Assembly: GCA_002722955.1 (NCBI GenBank)
Contig: PBMZ01000198.1
Location: forward strand, 1-48,066
Reading direction: 5' to 3'
Origin: Planctomycetaceae bacterium
GTDB lineage: Bacteria > Planctomycetota > Planctomycetia > Planctomycetales > Planctomycetaceae
Length of the DNA: 48,066 bases
Position 1 is the stretch's first letter. Every line of letters begins with the position of its first letter. Position numbers and translations under genes: made by a program. Of this stretch, positions 26,674 to 36,662 are shown one piece after another. The notes under the pieces were generated by a model. It was not told the DNA's origin. It did not search any database and worked only from the letters and a program-made list of their open reading frames with translations.

Positions 26674-28476
26674 ATGCGAATTGCGATTCTTACTTTGATA
26701 ACGCTTGCCGTCGTGCTAGATGGCGGCCGAGTCACGGCCGACGACAAAGCCAGCGGTGCCGACTTCTTTGAAAAGAAGATTCGTCCGCTGCTGATCAAGC
26801 GTTGTTACGAGTGCCATTCTGAAAAGGCTGGTGAGCAACAGGGCGGGCTACTTCTCGACCGGCGTTCTGGTTGGATCAAGGGTGGCAACACTGAAGAAGC
26901 TATCTTGCCGGCTGAGCCAAACGAGTCTCTGCTGATCAAAGCCGTGCGATACGGTGACGAGAAACTTCAAATGCCGCCCGAAGAAAAGCTCCCAGAAGAG
27001 GAGATTCGGCTGCTGATCCAATGGGTTCGGTTGGGGGCTCCGGGGCCTCGCAATGATCTAGGCGATACGAGCTTCTCGCGGCTGGGCGATCAGGAGTATC
27101 TCTTTCAAAAGGCCAAAACGCACTGGGCGTATCAACCAATCAAAACGGACAAGCCTCCTACCTCGAAGTTCGAGGGCTGGGACCAATCGCCCATCGACCA
27201 GTTTGTCGCGGCGAAGCTCGAGAAGCACGGTCTCAATCCATCAAACCGTGCCGATGCTCGATCGATGATTCGTCGATTGTCGTATGACTTGACGGGATTG
27301 CCGCCTTCGTTGGATGTTGTCCAGCGGTTCGCAGCAGACTCGAAGCGCAATCGACGCAAAGCGATCGAAGATACCGTCGAGGCGCTGATGGAATCTCCCG
27401 CCTTCGGCGAGCACTTCGCGCGATTGTGGCTCGATGTTGCTCGCTATGGCGATACCGATGGAGCATACCGCCCGGACACGAGGACCCCTCATTACTTTCC
27501 ATGGGCTTTCAGCTATCGAGATTACGTGGTCGAATCGTTCAATCAAGATCGACCTATCGACGACTTCATCAAACAGCAGTTGGCCGCTGATCTGATGGGG
27601 GTCGCCAAGGAATCTCCCGAAATCGCAGCCTTGGGATTTTTGACAACGGGGCCTCACGCGAACCGAAATCAGAAAGAAACCGTTGATGATTGGATCGACG
27701 TCACAACGCGAGGCTTGATGGGCATCACGGTCGCTTGTGCTCGCTGTCACGATCATAAGTACGAGCCCGTGCCGACGGCCGACTATTACTCGCTTCACGG
27801 CATTTTTTCGTCGGTGGTCCGTGTTCACCCGTTGGATGAACACAGGCAACCCCTGATCAACGGCTATGAACCAAGCGACGCTGATCGAACCGATTACGAA
27901 TCAAAACGAGCCGCCATCGATAAGAAGATCAAAGGCGTTGGCAAGAAGAAGGCCAAGAACAACAATCGCTCGATAGCGACCAAGATTCGCGAGACCGAAT
28001 TGGCACAGTTGCTCTTGTTCCATCCAGGAGCTCCTGCAAGAGCGATGATCGTCATCGAAAAGAAAGTGCCAGTCGAACCTGTCATCTTCATCCGCGGTCA
28101 AGAGCCCTCTCGAGGTGAAGCTGTGCCTCGACGTTTTCTGCAAATCCTTGATTCGAAGCAAGAGGCCTTTCCCGCGGACGCAAGTGGCCGTTTGCAGTTG
28201 GCGGAAAAAATCGTCGATCCCAAGAATCCTCTGACATCACGCGTGTTTATAAATCGGATTTGGGGTTACTTGATGGGATCGCATCTGGTCGCAACACCAT
28301 CCGACTTCGGTTTGCAAGGCGAGACACCGTCGCATCCGAGACTCTTGGATTGGTTGCCTCATGACTTCGTCAGCAATGGATGGTCGCTAAAACGATTGGT
28401 CCGTCAGATTGTCATGTCGCGAACATATCAACAAGCCAGTCGTCATCGCGAAGACATGGCCGACATCGATCCATGA
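26674..28476 (+). pseudogene. PSCyt1-DUF1549-DUF1553 protein, N-terminal part, ended by in-frame TGA
   Basis: A planctomycete cytochrome-c-like protein, exported by its signal peptide (MRIAILTLITLAVVLDGGRV). The single haem motif CYECH is at residues 44-48 in the PSCyt1 domain. The DUF1549 core follows (QFVAAKLEKHGLNPS, RRLSYDLTGLPP), with a second CARCH near residue 358 in the ACARCHDHKYEPVPTADYY signature. DUF1553 begins NPLTSRVFINRIW. The frame stops at 28474-28476 (TGA) after MADIDP, exactly where family members read DP-E-N and continue into LLWRMNR. The rest of the gene follows in the same frame (28477-29016). It usually works with the downstream DUF1501 protein. Reaction unknown. Confidence 0.8.
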
Positions 28477-28482
28477 AACAAA

Positions 28483-29016
28483 ATGCTTTGGCGAGCCAAT
28501 CGGAAGCATTTATCCATCGAAGCGATTCGCGATAGTGTGCTGTTTGTCAGCGGACAATTGGACCTGACGCCGCGCGGAAGACCCGGTCAACTTTGGGGCA
28601 AGGACTACACACGGCGGCGCGCCATCTATGGATACATCAACCGTTTTAATCTGGATCCAACGTTGCGAGCGTTCGACTTTCCGGCGCCGATGCAGTCTCA
28701 ACCCGCCAGAAAAGAAAGCATCGTGGCGCCACAGGCTCTGTTCTCGATGAACTCGCCCTTCGTGATTGATCAGGCAAAAGCGCTGACGCAAACTGAAACA
28801 TTCGAATCGTTGACAACCGACGCAGATCAAATCACGGAGTTGTTTAACATCATCTTGCAGCGACAACCCGAGCCGCTCGAAACAGAACGTTTCCTACGAT
28901 TTGTTGAATTGCAAAGCCGATATAAGAAGACGAAAACAACCGATGACAAGGCCGCCACTTGGCCACTTGCTGCTCAAGCGTTGATGATGAGCAACGAGTT
29001 TCTATACGTGGATTGA
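28483..29016 (+). pseudogene. DUF1553 C-terminal part after in-frame stop
   Basis: This continues the protein of 26674-28476 in the same frame after the TGA. It starts at a methionine (MLWRANRKHLSIEAIRDSVL) that matches the conserved interior of DUF1553, so it has no real start of its own. Later motifs include APQALFSMNSPFV, LFNIILQRQPEPLETERF and AQALMMSNEFLYVD, the normal C-terminus. The whole gene is 781 codons with the stop, a normal length. Its stop is two bases before the DUF1501 start. Confidence 0.8.
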
Positions 29017-29018
29017 GA

Positions 29019-30476
29019 ATGTCTCAGCAAACTTCAACAACAGAAACTGGCTCTGACCTGTCGCGAAGAGAACTTCTGCAGCACAGCGGATTGGGCATCG
29101 GGTCGCTGGCCATGGCTGGTTTGTTAGCAAAGTGTGGGCAAGCTGCCGCGCCTCCCAACTTGGGATCTCGGACAACAGCCCTCAAACCTAAACCACACTT
29201 CCCCCCCAAGACAAAACGTGTCATCCATCTTTTCATGAACGGTGGCCCATCGCAGATGGATACGTTTTATCCGAAGGTGGAATTGACTCGGCGGCACGGG
29301 CAGCCGCTTCCGGATTCGATCAAACAGCAACTCCAGCTGACTCAACGAAGGCGGGTGGGAACGGTCTTCGGTTCCCCGTTTAAGTTTCAACGTTACGGTG
29401 AGTGCGGTTTGACTGTCAGCGAGCTGTTTCCAAATGTCGCTCGGCATGCTGACGATTTGTGCGTGATTCATTCAATGCAAGGTGAAGTGGCCAACCACAC
29501 ACCGGGCCTTTTGTTGACCAACTGCGGGCATTCCGCCTTACCGCGACCGAGCCTCGGGTCTTGGTTGCTTTACGGGCTTGGCAACGAGAGTGACGAGCTT
29601 CCTGGCTTCATGGTGCTTTGCCCGAACGGGTTGCCAACCGCGCAGACTCGAAATTGGACAAGTGCGTTCTTACCCGGAATCTATCAAGGGACGCATATCG
29701 ACACAGCCAGCGCCGGCAAACAACTGATCCCCAACCTGACTCGCAAAGACATTCGGCCCGGATCACAGCGAGCCCAAGTTGCCTTGACGCAGTTCCTCAA
29801 TCGACGCCACCAAAGAAAGCGTCCCGGTGACGAACGATTGGAGAGTCGCATTCGCTCGATGGAGCTTGCGTTTCGAATGCAAACGGCTGGCACCGATGCT
29901 TTCGACTTGTCGCAGGAATCAGACCACACCATCAAGATGTACGGCGACACACTGCAAGGCCGCAACATGCTGATCGCGCGACGATTGGCCGAGCGTGGCG
30001 TGCGCTATGTGCAGATTTACCACGGAGCTGGACAACCTTGGGATAATCACAGCGGCATTGTGCCTCGGATCAAACAACTGACGCGTGATTCCGATCAGCC
30101 CGTCGCGGCCTTGTTGACCGATCTGAAACAGCGCGGCTTGCTGGAAGACACCCTGGTAATCTGGGGCGGCGAGATGGGACGAACACCCACCATTCAAACT
30201 GGTCCCAAGGACATCAATAAAGTTGGCCGCGACCATCACATCGATGGGTACACGATTTGGATGGCGGGCGGTGGCTTCAAGGGCGGAATGACTTACGGAA
30301 CGACCGACGACTTCGCGATGGCTGTTGCTGAAAACAAGGTCGAGTTGCACGACCTGAATGCAACGATTCTGCACCAGCTGGGCTTTGATCATCGCAAACT
30401 GACTTATCATTACTCTGGTCGTGACTTTCGCCTGACCGATGTGTCTGGTCGAGTCATCGACGACATCTTGGCTTAG
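29019..30476 (+). CDS. DUF1501 family Tat-exported protein
   Basis: Sulfatase-fold-related DUF1501 protein, 485 residues from the ATG at 29019, two bases after the upstream stop. The Tat signal is SRRELLQHSGLGIGSLAMAG, with a twin arginine at residues 15-16. Conserved blocks are HLFMNGGPSQMDTFYPK (metal-site-like Asp), QGEVANHTPGLLLTNC, YHGAGQPWDNHSGI, VIWGGEMGRTP and GRDHHIDGYTIWMAGGG. The pair PSCyt1/DUF1549/DUF1553 plus DUF1501 is repeated dozens of times in planctomycete genomes; its substrate is unknown. The frame is open upstream to 28959, but that text overlaps the previous gene and lacks the Tat start. Confidence 0.9.
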   Translation: MSQQTSTTETGSDLSRRELLQHSGLGIGSLAMAGLLAKCGQAAAPPNLGSRTTALKPKPHFPPKTKRVIHLFMNGGPSQMDTFYPKVELTRRHGQPLPDSIKQQLQLTQRRRVGTVFGSPFKFQRYGECGLTVSELFPNVARHADDLCVIHSMQGEVANHTPGLLLTNCGHSALPRPSLGSWLLYGLGNESDELPGFMVLCPNGLPTAQTRNWTSAFLPGIYQGTHIDTASAGKQLIPNLTRKDIRPGSQRAQVALTQFLNRRHQRKRPGDERLESRIRSMELAFRMQTAGTDAFDLSQESDHTIKMYGDTLQGRNMLIARRLAERGVRYVQIYHGAGQPWDNHSGIVPRIKQLTRDSDQPVAALLTDLKQRGLLEDTLVIWGGEMGRTPTIQTGPKDINKVGRDHHIDGYTIWMAGGGFKGGMTYGTTDDFAMAVAENKVELHDLNATILHQLGFDHRKLTYHYSGRDFRLTDVSGRVIDDILA

Positions 30477-30829
30477 GCTCCGTCCCATAATTGTTCAAAC
30501 GCCCCTGAGTTTTAACTCAGGGGTTCTCGCATCTCTGCACTATTCGTCGTGTGCTGTAGTGCAAAAACGCGAGCCCCCTGACTTAAAGTCGGGGGCGTTA
30601 CCAATTCTCAATGCGCTCGGCTGATTAAAGGACAGAGCCTAGTATGAGACCGAGTGTTGAAGTTTTGCTTGTCAACCTTTCGAAATGATGCCCCACGAAT
30701 TCAGGACGACCACGAATTCTCTGCAAATTCGTGGTCGTCCTGAATTCGTGGGGCGATCTGGAAGTCAACGCCTCTGATAGCGAATCATGAAATGGGGTTG
30801 AACACTGATCACTTTCAGGGAGAGGTGTT
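30477..30829. repeat. Intergenic repeats: double-hairpin copy 2 and 28-bp palindrome
   Basis: At 30503-30602 CCCCTGAGTT/AACTCAGGGG, a middle stem with CTCGCA/TGCAAAAACGCGAG, and CCCCTGACTT/AAGTCGGGGG reproduce the plan of the element at 11486-11580. At 30691-30753 a perfect 28-base palindrome begins CCCCACGAATTCAGGACGAC, with a seven-base loop. No gene is present. Confidence 0.8.
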
Positions 30830-32158
30830 ATGAAGATCAGGATCTCAGTTCTGTCATTGCTAGTTTTGATGACATCCGCATTGATGCCGTCAGCCGCTCA
30901 TTCTGCAGCCGCTCCACATTTGACGTTCGCCGAGAGTTACGATTCGGTGACTGTCGGCGGTGGCGGGAAGTACTTGCTTTTTCACTTTGAATCCAGCCGT
31001 GAACTGGTCGTTTTCGATGTGGTTGAAGGCAAGATCACAAACACCTTGCCCAACATTGGCGTTGGCAGCTTGATTGCGGCTGGGGGTGAGTACTTTGTGG
31101 TCGTGCAGGCAGACAAACGCTTGCTGATGCGGTGGAAGTACGATTCGGACAAGCGAGACAAGCTGGCTCGTTTCGACGTGGACGGAACAGTCAAGGTTGC
31201 GTTGTTAGGCTCGAATGCAGACGGCAGAGGACCGCTGCTCATCGGCGGCAAGGTCGCGAAGCTTTGGGACTTGGAGACGCTTAAGCCGCTGAATATGCAA
31301 GGTCAAGTTCTCGGAGGTTCGAGTCGCTTTGGTGTATCAATTCGCGTTTCCGCTGACGGGCAGACATTCGGAGCGATCCCGACCGGCTATGGCCCCGTTG
31401 CTTACAGTCGAATGGTGGTGCTTGAGAAGAGCACGGTCATTCAGAAGTTTGGCAGCACTAGTCACGCGACGAGATTTGCTCAGCCGACCGCTGATGGCTC
31501 GCTGATGCTTTTGCCAGGCAATACGATTTATGGACCCGATCTGAAAGCAGTACAAGCGGACGCGTTAAACGGCATGACGTGTTTACCAACCGTCGATCCC
31601 AGATTCCTTCTGGCGATCCGTTTTGTCCCTTCGAGGAACGAGCAGCTAGCGGAACTACACGTTTGCACTACCGGAGAACGCCAGATTATCCACCGATCGT
31701 TGGGCTACCTTGAGATGGCTCCGAAGGGGAACACGAATTCACGGCGTGGTTTCGCCAACGCGTTGGCACGATCCGAGTACCGCTATCACTACCTCCCCTC
31801 GGCCAAGAAAATCGTGACGTTACCGATTGGCAATCAGGAATTGTTCTATCGGCCATTGGACGTCGAAGGTGACCTTAAGGGGCAAGGCAAACCCTATTTG
31901 TTTGTGATCTCGAATCCGAGGGTTCATGTCCTGGTTGGTGAGGCGTTTCAGTACAAGTTGGAAACCCTGGCCAGTGCGAAGCAATTGAAATTCACCTTAG
32001 AGGATGCTCCCGATCGCATGAGGATTTCGCGTGACGGAAACATCAGGTGGAAAGCTGGCTCATCGGACGCGGGAACGGCAAGCGTTCTTCTGACGGTGAC
32101 AGGAGACGATGGTGCCGAGTCAATCCACAGTTTCGATCTTCATGTAACTCGAAGATAG
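30830..32158 (+). CDS. Secreted WD40/propeller-like protein with C-terminal Ig-like domain
   Basis: Function unknown. A signal peptide (MKIRISVLSLLVLMTSALMP) is followed by about 330 residues with repeated strands that suggest a beta-propeller (ELVVFDVVEGKI, VAKLWDLETLKPL). The last 90 residues resemble the Ig-like cadherin-type domain found at the end of planctomycete secreted proteins (FVISNPRVHVLVGEAFQYKL, DGNIRWKAGSSDAGT). GGGAGAGG lies just upstream of the ATG. It converges with phoB with a five-base gap. Confidence 0.65.
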   Translation: MKIRISVLSLLVLMTSALMPSAAHSAAAPHLTFAESYDSVTVGGGGKYLLFHFESSRELVVFDVVEGKITNTLPNIGVGSLIAAGGEYFVVVQADKRLLMRWKYDSDKRDKLARFDVDGTVKVALLGSNADGRGPLLIGGKVAKLWDLETLKPLNMQGQVLGGSSRFGVSIRVSADGQTFGAIPTGYGPVAYSRMVVLEKSTVIQKFGSTSHATRFAQPTADGSLMLLPGNTIYGPDLKAVQADALNGMTCLPTVDPRFLLAIRFVPSRNEQLAELHVCTTGERQIIHRSLGYLEMAPKGNTNSRRGFANALARSEYRYHYLPSAKKIVTLPIGNQELFYRPLDVEGDLKGQGKPYLFVISNPRVHVLVGEAFQYKLETLASAKQLKFTLEDAPDRMRISRDGNIRWKAGSSDAGTASVLLTVTGDDGAESIHSFDLHVTRR

Positions 32159-32163
32159 TCCGC

Positions 32164-32850
32164 TCAGGATCGCTTGAAGCGATAGCCAATACCGCGGACT
32201 GTCTCGATCCATTGGGATGCTTCGCCAAGCTTCTTACGAAGAGAACGGACGTGAACGTCGATGGTTCGTTCCAGTGCGTTGGCATCCATTCCTCGGCTGC
32301 TGTCCATTAGTTCCAGACGAGAAAAAGGGCGTCCCGGTTGTCGCATGATCGTCCACAAAAGTCGGAACTCTGTGGGTGTGAGCTCCACTTCGGTGCCATC
32401 GACGCGCGTGATGTAATTCACTCGGTCCATTTCGATGCCATGAGCACTGATCACGGATGTCTCGAATTTGCCCTTTTCCGAGCGGCGCATAAGCGCTTTG
32501 ATCCGGTGAATCAACGGACGAACTTTGAATGGCTTGGTAACGTAGTCATCGGCCCCCATACTGAAGCCGACGACTTCATCCGTTTCTTCGGCCCGAGCAG
32601 TCAGCATCAGAATTCGGATGCCGTGGGTCACTGGATTGCTTCGAAGTTGAGCGCAGACTTGTAAGCCATCGACTGATGGAAGCATGAGGTCCAGAATGAC
32701 CAAGTCAGGCACAGCTGTACGGGCTCGATCAAGCCCCTCGCGACCATCGGTAGCCGTGAGGATTTCAAAACCTTCCTTTTCCAAGTTGTACGCTAAAACC
32801 TCGATCAACGAAGGCTCATCTTCGATGATTAAAATCGTTTGTTTGGCCAT
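32164..32850 (-). CDS. phoB: Phosphate response regulator PhoB
   Basis: OmpR/PhoB-type transcription factor, 228 residues. The receiver domain shows IIEDEPSLIEV (acidic pocket), DLVILDLMLPSVDG with the phosphorylated Asp near residue 54, and conserved Lys in DDYVTKPFK. The C-terminal winged helix has ELTPTEFRLLWTIMRQPGRPFSR and ERTIDVHVRSLRKKLGE, the recognition helix. It is activated by PhoR and binds Pho boxes to switch on phosphate-starvation genes. It is the last gene of the Pho block, while phoR is at the other end, an unusual separation of the pair by the pst genes. Confidence 0.9.
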   Translation of the reverse strand: MAKQTILIIEDEPSLIEVLAYNLEKEGFEILTATDGREGLDRARTAVPDLVILDLMLPSVDGLQVCAQLRSNPVTHGIRILMLTARAEETDEVVGFSMGADDYVTKPFKVRPLIHRIKALMRRSEKGKFETSVISAHGIEMDRVNYITRVDGTEVELTPTEFRLLWTIMRQPGRPFSRLELMDSSRGMDANALERTIDVHVRSLRKKLGEASQWIETVRGIGYRFKRS

Positions 32851-32911
32851 GATCCGTTGGGCGAGTCCTTAGTTCGAGTGACAGGAGCGCGGCTCTTCGA
32901 ACTCGGCAAGG

Positions 32912-33583
32912 TTACACAGAAATCTCCGCGTTTGAACGATGCCGAATGATGACGCCGTCGACCATAAAAACAACATCTTCTGCAATGTTGGTTGCGTGAT
33001 CGGCCACCCGCTCGATATGTCTCGTCGCCGAAAACAAATGCAACGCAGGCTCGACCAGAAAGGGCGAGGTTCGCATGACATCTATTAACGCGGCAATGAT
33101 TTCCGCATTCAACTGATCGACTCGATCATCTTCGGCCAGAATTTCTCTAGCACCCGTGCTATCGAGTTCGACGTAGCTATCAATGCTGCGATGCAGCATC
33201 TGTAGAGCCAAATGCGCCATATCTTGAAGACGGTCGGACACAACAATCTCGCTGTTTCCAACGAGCCCTGCCCCACGTTCTGCGATATTGACAGACAAAT
33301 CGGCGACCCGCTCCAATTCGCCTCCAATTTTCAGCACTGTAGAGATACGTCGCAGATCGATCGCAACAGGCTGATGAAGTGCCAAGATTTTCAGACATGC
33401 GTCTTCAATTTGAACATCCATTCGATCAATTTCATTATCCGCTTCCGCAAGCTCACCGGCGAGATCCAAACTTGGAGTCCGAAGCCCAGACACGGCACGG
33501 TGAATCATCTCTTCGACAACCGAACACATGTGCAAAATATCATGGTGAAGGATTTCGAGATCGCGTTCTAAATGGATTGACAT
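32912..33583 (-). CDS. phoU: Phosphate transport regulator PhoU
   Basis: A cytoplasmic all-helical protein of 223 residues with two PhoU repeats. Typical text is HLERDLEILHHDILHMCSVV, EADNEIDRMDVQIEDACL, DLRRISTVLKIGGELERVAD and RHIERVADHATNIAEDVVF; E/DxxxD motifs bind metal. PhoU passes the transport state of PstSCAB to PhoR and keeps the regulon off when phosphate is plentiful. It follows pstB after a gap with a hairpin. Confidence 0.93.
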   Translation of the reverse strand: MSIHLERDLEILHHDILHMCSVVEEMIHRAVSGLRTPSLDLAGELAEADNEIDRMDVQIEDACLKILALHQPVAIDLRRISTVLKIGGELERVADLSVNIAERGAGLVGNSEIVVSDRLQDMAHLALQMLHRSIDSYVELDSTGAREILAEDDRVDQLNAEIIAALIDVMRTSPFLVEPALHLFSATRHIERVADHATNIAEDVVFMVDGVIIRHRSNAEISV

Positions 33584-33614
33584 TGGGCCACCCTTGGAAT
33601 TCCCTTATGAACAT

Positions 33615-33649
33615 GATCAAGTTTGAGATAACGATTCGCAAACTTGATC
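33615..33649 (-). other. Hairpin between pstB and phoU
   Basis: GATCAAGTTTG (33615-33625) and CAAACTTGATC (33639-33649) form a perfect 11-bp stem with a 13-base loop in the intergenic space. It has no T-run, so it may protect or process the pst mRNA rather than end it. Confidence 0.5.
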
Positions 33650-33659
33650 GTAGTACCGA

Positions 33660-34553
33660 TCATCCAAATCGGCCCGTGATGTAATCTTCCGTTTGTTTCT
33701 CGACAGGATTTGTAAATAGCTCCTTCGTGACGCCAGTTTCTACCAGGATACCCTGAAAGAAGAACGCCGTCTGCTGACTCACGCGTGCGGCCTGTTGCAT
33801 GTTGTGAGTCACAATGACGATCGTGTAGTTCTTGCGAAGTTCGAAGATCAGGTCTTCAACGCGTGCCGTCGATGCCGGGTCCAAGGCCGACGCTGGCTCG
33901 TCCATCAAAATGACGTCCGGGTTTGTTGCCAACGTGCGAGCGATACAAAGCCGCTGCTGCTGACCGCCGGAAAGAGCCATGGCCGAATCTTGTAAGCGAT
34001 CCTTGACCTCATCCCACAACGCGGCCCGCTTTAAGGACGCTTCGACGATTTCCGCCAAACGCGCCTTGTTTCGCAAGCCGGCGACTTTGGGACCGTAGGC
34101 GATGTTTTCAAAGATGGACTTGGGAAACGGCGTCGACTTTTGGAAGACCATGCCAACACGTTTTCTCAACAAAACGACATCGATCTCTGAGGCGTAGATG
34201 TCCGTCCCCTCGAGCAACACTTCGCCGGTGTGTCGCGTGCCTTCGATGATATCGTTCATCCGGTTCAGCGTTCGCAGAAAGGTGCTCTTTCCACAACCAG
34301 AAGGTCCGATCAGAGCCGTCACCGACTTCTCGGGAATGTCCAACGATACGTCGAAGAGGACTTGGTTGTTGCCGTAATAGAAGTCCAAATTCCGAGTGCA
34401 GACCTTCGTGGCAGCGTCGACTGATAGGCTTGCCGTTTCAGGAATCTCGACAGGCGCGACCGGTTTCACGAACCGTTCGGTTTTCTCGGTGGCTGGCTCT
34501 GACGAAGTCGTCGGAGCCAGTTCGTCCATGGGATCGTTTAGCGTTGTATTCAT
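33660..34553 (-). CDS. pstB: Phosphate ABC transporter ATP-binding protein PstB
   Basis: The 297-residue ATPase powers phosphate import. The Walker A motif is GPSGCGKST, the signature LSGGQQQRL, Walker [14 protein letters not shown], and the H-loop VTHNMQQA. It has an N-terminal extension of about 45 residues rich in Glu, Pro and Thr ([20 protein letters not shown]), not found in E. coli PstB. It follows pstA after eight bases. Confidence 0.96.
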   Translation of the reverse strand: MNTTLNDPMDELAPTTSSEPATEKTERFVKPVAPVEIPETASLSVDAATKVCTRNLDFYYGNNQVLFDVSLDIPEKSVTALIGPSGCGKSTFLRTLNRMNDIIEGTRHTGEVLLEGTDIYASEIDVVLLRKRVGMVFQKSTPFPKSIFENIAYGPKVAGLRNKARLAEIVEASLKRAALWDEVKDRLQDSAMALSGGQQQRLCIARTLATNPDVILMDEPASALDPASTARVEDLIFELRKNYTIVIVTHNMQQAARVSQQTAFFFQGILVETGVTKELFTNPVEKQTEDYITGRFG

Positions 34554-34561
34554 GAAAGTCT

Positions 34562-35566
34562 CTACCAGGTAATCCTCTTTTGAGCGCGGTTTCGAATCAC
34601 GATAGCGGTTGCGTTAAACAGCACCAGCAGCACCAACAGCACTAAACTTCCCGCTGCGGCGACATGTTGAAACTCTGACTTCGGCTGACCAACCCAGTTG
34701 AAAATCTGAATTGGAATCGAAGTAAACATGTCGAATGGTGCGTCCAGAATCAGTTGAGGGTCACGAATACCATCCATGGGTGTATTTAAATTGCCCGGGG
34801 CAAACGCAAGGTAAGTCAACGCACCGATCATGATCAGTGGAGCCGTCTCGCCCATTGCTCGGGATAAGGAAAGGATGATGCCTGTCGAAATGCCTGGCGT
34901 CGCTGCCGGCAGAACTTGATGTCGAATCGTTTGCCACTTCGTCGCGCCGAGGGCATAGGAAGCATGCCGGATCGAGGGCGGAACGGCTCGTAAAGCTTCT
35001 TGAGAAGCGATAATCACAATGGGCAAGATCAAGAGACTCAGCGTGCAAGAACCGGCAAGCAAACAGCGCCCCAAAGGCAACGGAATCGCAAGCGTGCCAA
35101 AACCGAGATACGTTTCGATCCGCAAATCGTCGACTGCCGAGAACCAACCAAACATGCGAACGAAGGCCGTAACGCCAAGCATGCCGTAAACGATCGACGG
35201 GACTCCGGCCAGATTCGCCAAGTTGACTTTGATCACGCGAGTAAACCAACTATCTCTCGCGTACTCTTCCAAATAAATCGCGGCACCAACACCAATAGGC
35301 ACGGTAAAGATGGCCGTGAACAGAATTAACCAGAACGTTCCCCACAAACCTGCCAACAAGCCAGCAGCCTTGGGTCGACGTGAGTCAAAGCTGGTCAAGT
35401 ATTGCGTGTCGAGCCAGCCCCAAGCTTGCCAGACGACGCCAAGCAATAAAATGCCAAGGAATAGCAACGCTGAGAACGTGGCAATCCGACATCCCCATTC
35501 AAAGCCTGAGGATATGAGATGCCGACGCTTAAGCAGCCGCGCGTATTCCAGTTCCTGGTCGCTCAA
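34562..35566 (-). CDS. pstA: Phosphate ABC transporter permease PstA
   Basis: Inner-membrane permease subunit, 334 residues with six membrane segments after a cytoplasmic N-terminus. Conserved EAA-loop text is [20 protein letters not shown] followed by [20 protein letters not shown]. The start codon is TTG at 35566, and the pstC stop TGA overlaps it (TTGA), indicating translational coupling. It forms the channel with PstC. Confidence 0.95.
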   Translation of the reverse strand: MSDQELEYARLLKRRHLISSGFEWGCRIATFSALLFLGILLLGVVWQAWGWLDTQYLTSFDSRRPKAAGLLAGLWGTFWLILFTAIFTVPIGVGAAIYLEEYARDSWFTRVIKVNLANLAGVPSIVYGMLGVTAFVRMFGWFSAVDDLRIETYLGFGTLAIPLPLGRCLLAGSCTLSLLILPIVIIASQEALRAVPPSIRHASYALGATKWQTIRHQVLPAATPGISTGIILSLSRAMGETAPLIMIGALTYLAFAPGNLNTPMDGIRDPQLILDAPFDMFTSIPIQIFNWVGQPKSEFQHVAAAGSLVLLVLLVLFNATAIVIRNRAQKRITW

Positions 35567-36621
35567 TTGTACACCTCGCGGAATCTTCGTAGGACGAACT
35601 GCGAAATGATGTTCATCGCCAGTGTCATCATGAACAAGGTCAAGCCAACGGCGTAAATGCTCTTTTCCTCAATGCTGCCAAGTTCCGTGTCACCGAGACT
35701 GACGTTGACGATATATGACGTCATCGTCGCGACACTCTCGAAGGGATTCCCCGTGACAACGGCTGTTTGACCGGCAGCGATGGTGACCGCCATCGTCTCG
35801 CCAATAGCGCGGGCAATTGCCAACAAGAACGAGGCGATGATGCCAGATAAGGCCGCGGGAACGACAACTTTTGTGGAAACGTCAAAACGAGTTGAACCCA
35901 ACGCATAAGCTGCTTCTCGCAGGCTTCTTGGCACAGATCGCAAAACGTCTTCGCTGAGCGATGAGATCATCGGAATAATCATGATTCCGACGACAATGCC
36001 AGCACTTGCCGCATTGAAGACACCAACATCGAAACCCAAGACATCCTGGATCAGCGGCTTGAGAAGATAGGGCGTAACAAACACTAAGGCAAAGTAGCCA
36101 TACACAACCGTTGGAATTCCGGCCAAGACTTCCAACACTGGCTTAATGATCGATCTTGCTCGCGGCGTCGCATATTCGCTCAGGTACACCGCGCTGCACA
36201 GACCAACAGGGATGCCGATCATGGCAGCGATTCCGGAAATCATCAGCGTTCCGCAGACAAGCGGCAAAATCCCGAAGTGTTTCTCAGCGTATTGCGGTGT
36301 CCAGCGCGTCTCGGTCAAGAACTCAACCGGAGAGACGATTTGGAAGAAGGCTTCGTTCGGTTTGACTTTGCCATCGGCTCCAATCCGATCGGGAGCAACG
36401 TCGTAAACGGCGTTGCTGAATAATACGAAGATGATCCCGATCGTTGTCAGGATTGACACGCCCGCACATGCCAGCAATATGGTGCGAATGAAGCCTTCTT
36501 TCACACGCACTAATGATGCTGAGCGTTGCAGTGAGCCTGTGGGAGCAATCACGGCTTCAATTTGTGTGTCTGTGGCCAATTCAGTTTCTTTTTTGAAAGG
36601 ATTGTCGCTCGATAGTTTCAT
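35563..36621 (-). CDS. pstC: Phosphate ABC transporter permease PstC
   Basis: Membrane subunit paired with PstA, about 352 residues from the ATG at 36621 ([18 protein letters not shown]). The open frame continues to 36657, but that start leaves only five bases after the pstS stop and gives no better sequence. Six membrane segments and the EAA loop ([20 protein letters not shown], then [14 protein letters not shown]) are visible. The first periplasmic loop is long, as usual for PstC. Confidence 0.94.
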   Translation of the reverse strand: MKLSSDNPFKKETELATDTQIEAVIAPTGSLQRSASLVRVKEGFIRTILLACAGVSILTTIGIIFVLFSNAVYDVAPDRIGADGKVKPNEAFFQIVSPVEFLTETRWTPQYAEKHFGILPLVCGTLMISGIAAMIGIPVGLCSAVYLSEYATPRARSIIKPVLEVLAGIPTVVYGYFALVFVTPYLLKPLIQDVLGFDVGVFNAASAGIVVGIMIIPMISSLSEDVLRSVPRSLREAAYALGSTRFDVSTKVVVPAALSGIIASFLLAIARAIGETMAVTIAAGQTAVVTGNPFESVATMTSYIVNVSLGDTELGSIEEKSIYAVGLTLFMMTLAMNIISQFVLRRFREVYN

Positions 36622-36662
36622 CAACACGATTGAAACATTAGTGCGGCCAGTTCCCAATCGTC

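Noticed and set aside
28474..28476. Selenocysteine reading of the TGA
   Set aside because: Family members have an ordinary residue here, the position is not catalytic, and no SECIS-like hairpin follows.
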